Source of the DNA: Anopheles merus
Taxonomy: Eukaryota; Arthropoda; Insecta; Diptera; Culicidae
Assembly: GCF_017562075.2 (NCBI RefSeq)
Contig: NC_054081.1
Location: forward strand, 4,333,468-4,397,467
Length of the DNA: 64,000 nucleotides
Reading direction: 5' to 3'
Positions within the stretch are counted from its first letter, which is position 1. Every line of letters starts with the position of its first letter. Shown here one piece after another: positions 59,301-64,000 of this stretch. The translations under genes and the position numbers were made by a program. The notes beneath the pieces are model-generated. The model made no database searches. It was not told the DNA's origin and saw nothing but the letters and a program-made list of their open reading frames with translations.

Positions 59301-61045
59301 CAAAAGCAAAAATAAAAAAAGACAATCCAATGCCTATCTTCGAGATTGCGTGCGTTGCAGCTCGTTAAACAACAAAAAGGCAACAAAACATTCCACCCGG
59401 CCCGGCTAGAATTGCATCTCACCTTGGGCCTGTTGTGCTCTAACGAAAGTGAAGGGAGCGGTGGTCGATCGCGAATGTGCAGCCGAAGGTGCTGCATAAC
59501 ACCCCGCCGCAGGTTTCGAGAACTTCCGCAACGGTGTGTGTGTGTTTGTGCGTGTGTAATTGCCAAATTAACTCCTAAAAACCCCACCCCAGAAGCCTGC
59601 CCCCGCAAATGAAACGATCGTTCGCTTGCGTATCTTCGGCCAGATCAATGTTTTCACTTTCATTTTGGCCTTTTTTCTGTTTGTTTGTTTCTTGTTCGTC
59701 TGTTTGGGTTATTCCTTCTCCAAGTTATGTTTAAACTTCCTCCTGCGAAAGTTGCGTTGCGCCGGTTTTCCGCCAAACGGTATATGTTGGGCGGCAGTTG
59801 TTTCGTACTCTTTTCTTTTCGGGCTATTACGTCGCCGTTATGAAAGTGCAGTTTTTTTGTTGTTGCTGTTACTAGCCACTGCTCCGTAACCACACGCCGG
59901 CAGTGTGGAAGGGAAATGATGGCTGCTCAACAGGGGGCAACAGTGTTTGATGGGGCGCCAATGGTTCAATGGCTTCCGGTAACAGATGTAAGACTTCGCA
60001 TTCGGAAGATATCTGGGGCGGGTGTGGGGATTGGGCTAGCTCATCTTTGCTTCCTATTTGGTTCGAGCGGATAGCGAAAAGGGAAGCTTTATTGTGACAT
60101 CTTGGTAGAATACTTGAGAGTCATTTCTACTATTTCCTGGCGATTTCTTTCGTAATTGGAGCAGTACTGAGAAGACAGATGGAACATGTATCGACTAGTA
60201 CGGACAGTAATCCGAAGGATTAATGTCTAAGCATTATAGCTCTTCTACAAAGGCAGTAGGGAGCAGTTGCTCCCAAGTGAACTTCGTCGTCGTCTCGCAG
60301 CTTCATTTGACATGGGACGCTTCAATCACTCACTATTCGGATCATTCCAAATTGCTGTTGATCGATGGGAAATGTCTTGCTAACATACTTCTGGATGATG
60401 ATCTTGATCGATCTTTGTCACAAAAATCAAATTCTAAGAGGCCCTCCTGAACGTTCTTCGTGCTCCAAAAATAATATTGCCACTTCTAAACCACATCCAA
60501 CATGTGCAGTGCAAGCCAGAGTAAAATAAATTTTTGATGACGCCTGCCGAGACGTCTGAATTGCCCACCGCACATCGTGGGCGATCAAAACATAAAAGAT
60601 TCTGTTTCTGAAGGATTGTCAAACTAATCCTGCCAACTTCGTTGATAGAAAAATGTAACTATGTAGATCATACCTCGGATATCATACAGACAGTAGCATG
60701 TGAACTAACTACCTCTAGACTAGACGATCCTTGCTGTAAGATCTAGACAATTTAACTAGACTATCAGTCATTAGGTAAGGATGTCTTCAACAACTAGCAA
60801 ACCCACTGCCTGGACAAGAACAAGATCGAGAATAGAGAAATGATCCAAATGTTAACATCTTCCAGCATTTCCAATGCATCTTCAGGAATTTCAGAAGTTC
60901 TGAGTTCCCAGAGGAACCTCTCTTAAAAAATAAGCCTCTAACATCAAATTCCACAACATCTCAAGAAATTCCCAAAACCAACAGAAAGGGATACAAGCCG
61001 CATAAAAGTAGATTGAACTTACCCTTCTACGCCTCCAATGTACAT
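53348..61045 (-). CDS. NAGK: N-acetyl-D-glucosamine kinase
   Basis: Cytosolic ASKHA-fold kinase that phosphorylates GlcNAc to GlcNAc-6-phosphate, salvaging amino sugar from glycan and chitin breakdown. Three coding exons, 61045-61023, 54476-54040 and 53964-53348, total 1077 bases and 358 residues, close to human NAGK (344). Exon 1 is only 23 bases and encodes MYIGGVEG; its donor GTAAGT joins the acceptor CTTGCAG at 54477 in the correct phase to give GGVEGGGATHS, the conserved phosphate-binding start. Other landmarks are GPSTNHWAVG (substrate binding), SDTVGS, IIAGTGSN, GCGGWGHMIGDEGGAWWIA (catalytic and sugar-binding region) and VCVGSVWLSWE. Intron 1 is about 6.5 kb, intron 2 is 75 bases. It converges on HtrA2. 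The far first exon is inferred from sequence and phase, not transcripts. Confidence 0.93.
54477..58229 (-). other. NAGK intron 1, proximal part
   Basis: AT-rich to mixed sequence without recognised genes. A foldback lies at 54703-54881. Between 56350 and 57370 the DNA is GC-richer and unique but its reading frames match nothing I recognise. Confidence 0.6.
54703..54881. repeat. Nested inverted repeat in NAGK intron 1
   Basis: The outer arms are TTTTCAACAGCTGTCAA at 54703-54719 and its near reverse complement ending at 54881. An inner perfect 16-bp pair, ACATGATTTTCAACAC (54758-54773) and GTGTTGAAAATCATGT (54811-54826), with further pairing TCAAGCT/AGCTTGA, forms a 69-nt hairpin. A foldback MITE remnant is the simplest explanation. 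Confidence 0.7.
58230..58645 (+). repeat. Composite GATTCATGAATC satellite repeat, copy 3
   Basis: Within NAGK intron 1. It carries a SINE-like piece (CTTCTTCTTGGCCTAACGAC, about 58299-58375), then GATTCATGAATC-type units from about 58500, and ends TTTCAACGAAAGATTAATGAAG, matching the ends of copies 1 and 2. Confidence 0.8.
58646..61022. other. NAGK intron 1, distal part
   Basis: Unique DNA with A and T runs; no gene or clear repeat recognised. Confidence 0.55.
61023..61045 (-). CDS. NAGK: NAGK first coding exon (23 bases)
   Basis: ATG TAC ATT GGA GGC GTA GAA GG followed by GTAAGT on the minus strand. It encodes the first seven residues and two bases of the GGVEGG loop that all NAGK proteins need, and its phase matches exon 2 exactly. 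Confidence 0.85.
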
Positions 61046-62530
61046 CGTGACTCTCCTGTCGCTGACCAAAGGCTGCAGCAATGGGTTTTTGTTAGGGGCC
61101 TGCCTCGCTGTAGCGCCGCGTGTTTCACCTTTCGACGGCGCAGGAGGATCGAGGTAAGCAAAACTCAGCTTTGCTCCCGTTTTATCGCTCGCCCCGGGTT
61201 GAGCACGCTGATTTCACGCCGAAACCGGTGGCCTTCTCTCGAGACACTTTCCCCTTTGAGGCGGGCGCGAAAACCAGTTGATTGGAGAGCTGGCAGCACC
61301 GCAGTCCGGGCACGGGTACACCAACAATGCGGAATAGGACGCGTTATATCTGGATCACCTTCAAATAAACGGTTTTTTTTTTTCGTTGTTGGTTTGATTT
61401 CGTTTTCGCTGTTGTGCTCGATTCCGGTTCTGCTGTGGGAGGGGTCAGGAACGCTGCTGGAGCCAGTGCTGCAGGAACCATCTAGCACGGAATTAGAGCA
61501 CAACATAACCATCCACCCACACACACACACACACACATGCAATCAATCACACAAACAGGAAATTTAGGAATGCCGTTGCGGCGGTCGCACTTCGCTTAGA
61601 AGGAGAGTGCCTCGTCTTTGCCAACACGGCAGGCAGTCAGACGGCCAAACAACAACGGACGAGAAGCAAAAACCCGCTCGCACCTGGGTGTCGTGTTGCT
61701 TGCGGTGAGTGTGCGAGAGCGGCGTCCACCTGACCCCCCTCCCCTGCCCACCTTTCGCCCGTTCGTGTTACTCACCACACACCGTTCACTTTGGCACTTG
61801 CACATACACACACACACACACACACACATACGGGTGCCGCGTGGCTTTTCCGCTCTGGCAGAGAGGCGTGCGATTGGCGTCGAATCCCGCCATCGAATGG
61901 TGCCCGGTCGGCGCTCGCCTTCGCCCGATATAGGGTGCCTCGGTTAAAGGGGGGGAGGGCGCGCGCGCACACACACGCCAGCGAAAGGCATCACCGGCCG
62001 ATTGTGTCTCGCCGATCAGGGGAGAGGGGTGGGGTGGAGAAAAGGGCCGTGCGATATCTTGTGGCAGCGGTGTCGGTTCTTCTCTCACCGTCTCACCCCG
62101 TCGGGTTCCAAGCGGAAAGCACACATTTTCACTTTTTTTTCCTTTGCTTTTGGTGCATTTCACTCACAATTTACAGTTTTTTTTGTTGCTCGCCGAAACA
62201 TAAACAAAAACTTTCCCAGCAATTGGTTTACAGTGTGTGCAAACTGTTGTTGTTTTGATTTAGAAAGCTCCCACACAAACTGCCAGGCGAACTGTCACGA
62301 GAAGGTATTGGAGAAAAAATAACATTCAAAATGGCAGTTGCTTTTCTGATTGCACGTGTTTGCAAAAATTCCTTCATAAATATGAATAATTTTATATTTA
62401 AAAAAAATCCCTACTTGCTTTCAGTTGCACACCCATTCAAATGCGTCACCGGTGCTGTAAAGCGGTAATCACCACACAACTATGGCGCATTTTAACAAGC
62501 ACTTGGTACTCCTTGGAACCTTGCGCCAGG
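61046..62530. other. NAGK 5' flank, GC-rich at 61.6-62.1 kb
   Basis: No coding sequence. The block at about 61560-62110 is CpG-rich with a CA tract and would suit a promoter for NAGK (minus strand), for a plus-strand neighbour, or for both. From 62130 the DNA becomes T-rich. Confidence 0.35.
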
Positions 62531-62532
62531 GA

Positions 62533-63014
62533 TTAAACGACTGGAAAATTGAATATCCATAGAAACGAAAACGAAAGCTCCTTAGCTTCATTGGTTTGTT
62601 CAACAGATGGCGTAGCGTATTAAATCTCATTGCTGTCCTTTTTTTGCAATGTGTTTCGGCTAAGGTATGTGTTTCGCCTAACGACCATTACTCAAATCTA
62701 ACTTGCTTCAGTGCTGAAGGTTTACATTGGAGTTTAGTATTTAAACAATCGTATCGTCGTTCTAGTTCTAGCAATGCATAACTTCAACGCGAAACCATAC
62801 AACAGTACAGAGGGAGTGAGAAAGCTCTCCAAGCGAAGAAAGCTCCCCGCTATCCCACCAACAGCTGACGCCACCAGCTTTTTTGCTATTTTTAGAATGC
62901 ATGAGTCGTTTGCCGTCTGCTAAACGAAGTCTTTTTAGATTCCTTTTAGGTTGAGAGCTTGAGCCGTTTAGAACCCGTTTAGTGGTCGTTTAGTAGATTT
63001 GAGGCACTTTGATT
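62533..63014 (+). repeat. Duplicated element, copy A
   Basis: Begins TTAAACGACTGGAAAATTGA and ends GGTCGTTTAGTAGATTTGAG. It is repeated at 63043-63604 with the same order of blocks. Its interior contains TTTAGTATTTAAACAATCGT and several CGTTTAG motifs near the end. Confidence 0.85.
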
Positions 63015-63019
63015 CCAAA

Positions 63020-63628
63020 TACCCAAGCGCCACAGATTAAGCTTAAACGACTGGAAAATTGAATATCCATATAAAAAAATGAAAGCTCCACAGCTTCATT
63101 GGTTTGATCAATAGATGGCGTATTACAACTCATCATTATATTGCTATCCTGTTCTTGCAATGTGTTTCGACAAGTTGCATTTTATTATGACCTGTATAGC
63201 CTTCTAACATTCTGAGCAAAAATCTATATAAATGGTCGTGTGGTTAGATACGTGGGTATCAACACCAATGACCATTGCTCAAATCTCACTTGCTTCAGTG
63301 CTGGTGATTTCCGTTGGAGTTTAGTATTTAAACAATCGTATCGCCGTTCTAGTTCTAGCGATGCATAACTTCAATGCGAAACCATACAACAGTACAGAGG
63401 AAATGAGAAAGCTCTCCTCCAAGCGATGAAGCTCAACTGGTTGGGGTATCCCACCAACAGATAGCGCCACCAGCTTTTTTGCTATTTTTAGAATGCATGA
63501 GTCGTTTGGCGTCTGCTAAACGAAGTCTTTCTATATTCCGTTTAGGTAGAGAACTTGAGTCGTTTAGAAGCCGTTTAGTGGTCGTTTAGTGGATTTGTGG
63601 CACTTGGGTAATCTGTGGCGCTTGGGTA
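63020..63628 (+). mobile_element. Duplicated element, copy B, bounded by a 20-bp inverted repeat
   Basis: Begins TACCCAAGCGCCACAGATTA (63020-63039) and ends with its exact reverse complement TAATCTGTGGCGCTTGGGTA (63609-63628). Between them lies a second copy of the 62533-63014 sequence, with an extra segment of about 120 bp. That segment includes TGGTCGTGTGGTTAGATACG and GCTCAAATCTCAC, which resemble the A and B boxes of a tRNA-derived SINE. No protein is encoded and no clear target duplication flanks it. Confidence 0.6.
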
Positions 63629-64000
63629 GCACTATGTGTAGGGTTCATGATGGAACTTCCCAAATAGCCAGAATTGCTTAAGCAGCTCATTTTGGCACGC
63701 TAAAGATCGCTGCTCTAATTCGCCTTTTGCAGTAGATAAACAGCATCAAAGTTCTATGTGGGTCTTTCAAACAGCGCCTAAGCAGCTTCCTTATGCCACG
63801 ATGCCAGGGTTTTTATTCTTTGTGTTTTATTTTCAAGCAAGCGTCATCGATGAAATAAACAACAAGATTTGTTTCGTTTAAACACATGTGTATATTTTTA
63901 AATCTTTTGTATTGATAAATTACACAAAATTTTACACAATTTACTGATAATTCACAATCACTTGATTCAATATTCATTCTTCAATTAACGAATCTAACTT
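63629..64000. other. No feature seen at right edge
   Basis: AT-rich unique sequence. There are AATAAA hexamers on the plus strand near 63855, but no gene that would use them. Confidence 0.5.

Overview
This window looks like nuclear DNA from a mosquito, most likely an Anopheles species. The evidence is insect gene architecture with short GT-AG introns inside coding blocks and multi-kilobase introns elsewhere, GC-rich coding exons in AT-rich flanks, abundant (CA)n, (GA)n and (CTG)n microsatellites, a BEL/Pao retrotransposon, SINE-like and MITE-like repeats, and a set of genes with clear insect or animal homologues. The species is an inference. There is one 100-N assembly gap (5443-5542).

Five protein-coding host genes can be supported, with exon joints that keep the reading frame. 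(1) A CREB transcription factor (CrebB/dCREB2 type), minus strand, coding exons between 10814 and 5543, with its last residues lost in the gap. (2) A secreted DAN-domain protein of the NBL1 type with a long C-terminal extension and a histidine-rich tail, minus strand, 38007-36246. (3) Allantoinase, minus strand, 48005-46366. (4) The mitochondrial serine protease HtrA2/Omi, plus strand, 50314-51695. (5) N-acetylglucosamine kinase (NAGK), minus strand, three coding exons from 61045 to 53348, whose 23-base first coding exon is separated by a 6.5 kb intron. Allantoinase and HtrA2 are head to head; HtrA2 and NAGK converge.

The largest mobile element is a 7.0 kb BEL/Pao LTR retrotransposon (26152-33161). 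Its two 182-bp LTRs are identical and flanked by the 5-bp duplication ATCCT, so it is a recent insertion, yet its gag and pol frames are broken by a frameshift. It sits inside a copy of a composite repeat (SINE-like head, GATTCATGAATC satellite, conserved end) that occurs two more times, in a CrebB intron and in the NAGK intron. Other repeats are a 245-bp foldback MITE, a 738-bp three-module TIR element, a tandemly duplicated element at the right edge, and a decayed non-LTR reverse transcriptase fragment.

The left 4.3 kb is A-rich and ends in a plus-strand polyadenylation-like region, followed by a T-rich stretch that reads as the CrebB 3' UTR on the other strand, suggesting convergent 3' UTRs. 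The interval 11-26 kb has no recognisable gene but holds a GC-rich island (about 24.2-25.0 kb) with a cluster of cAMP-response elements, upstream of CrebB on its own strand. This is the most attractive regulatory candidate: CREB feeding back on an upstream promoter. I found no convincing wholly new biological system. The genes do not form a single pathway; allantoinase (purine waste) and NAGK (amino-sugar salvage) are metabolic, HtrA2 is mitochondrial quality control, NBL1 is extracellular BMP antagonism, and CrebB is nuclear.
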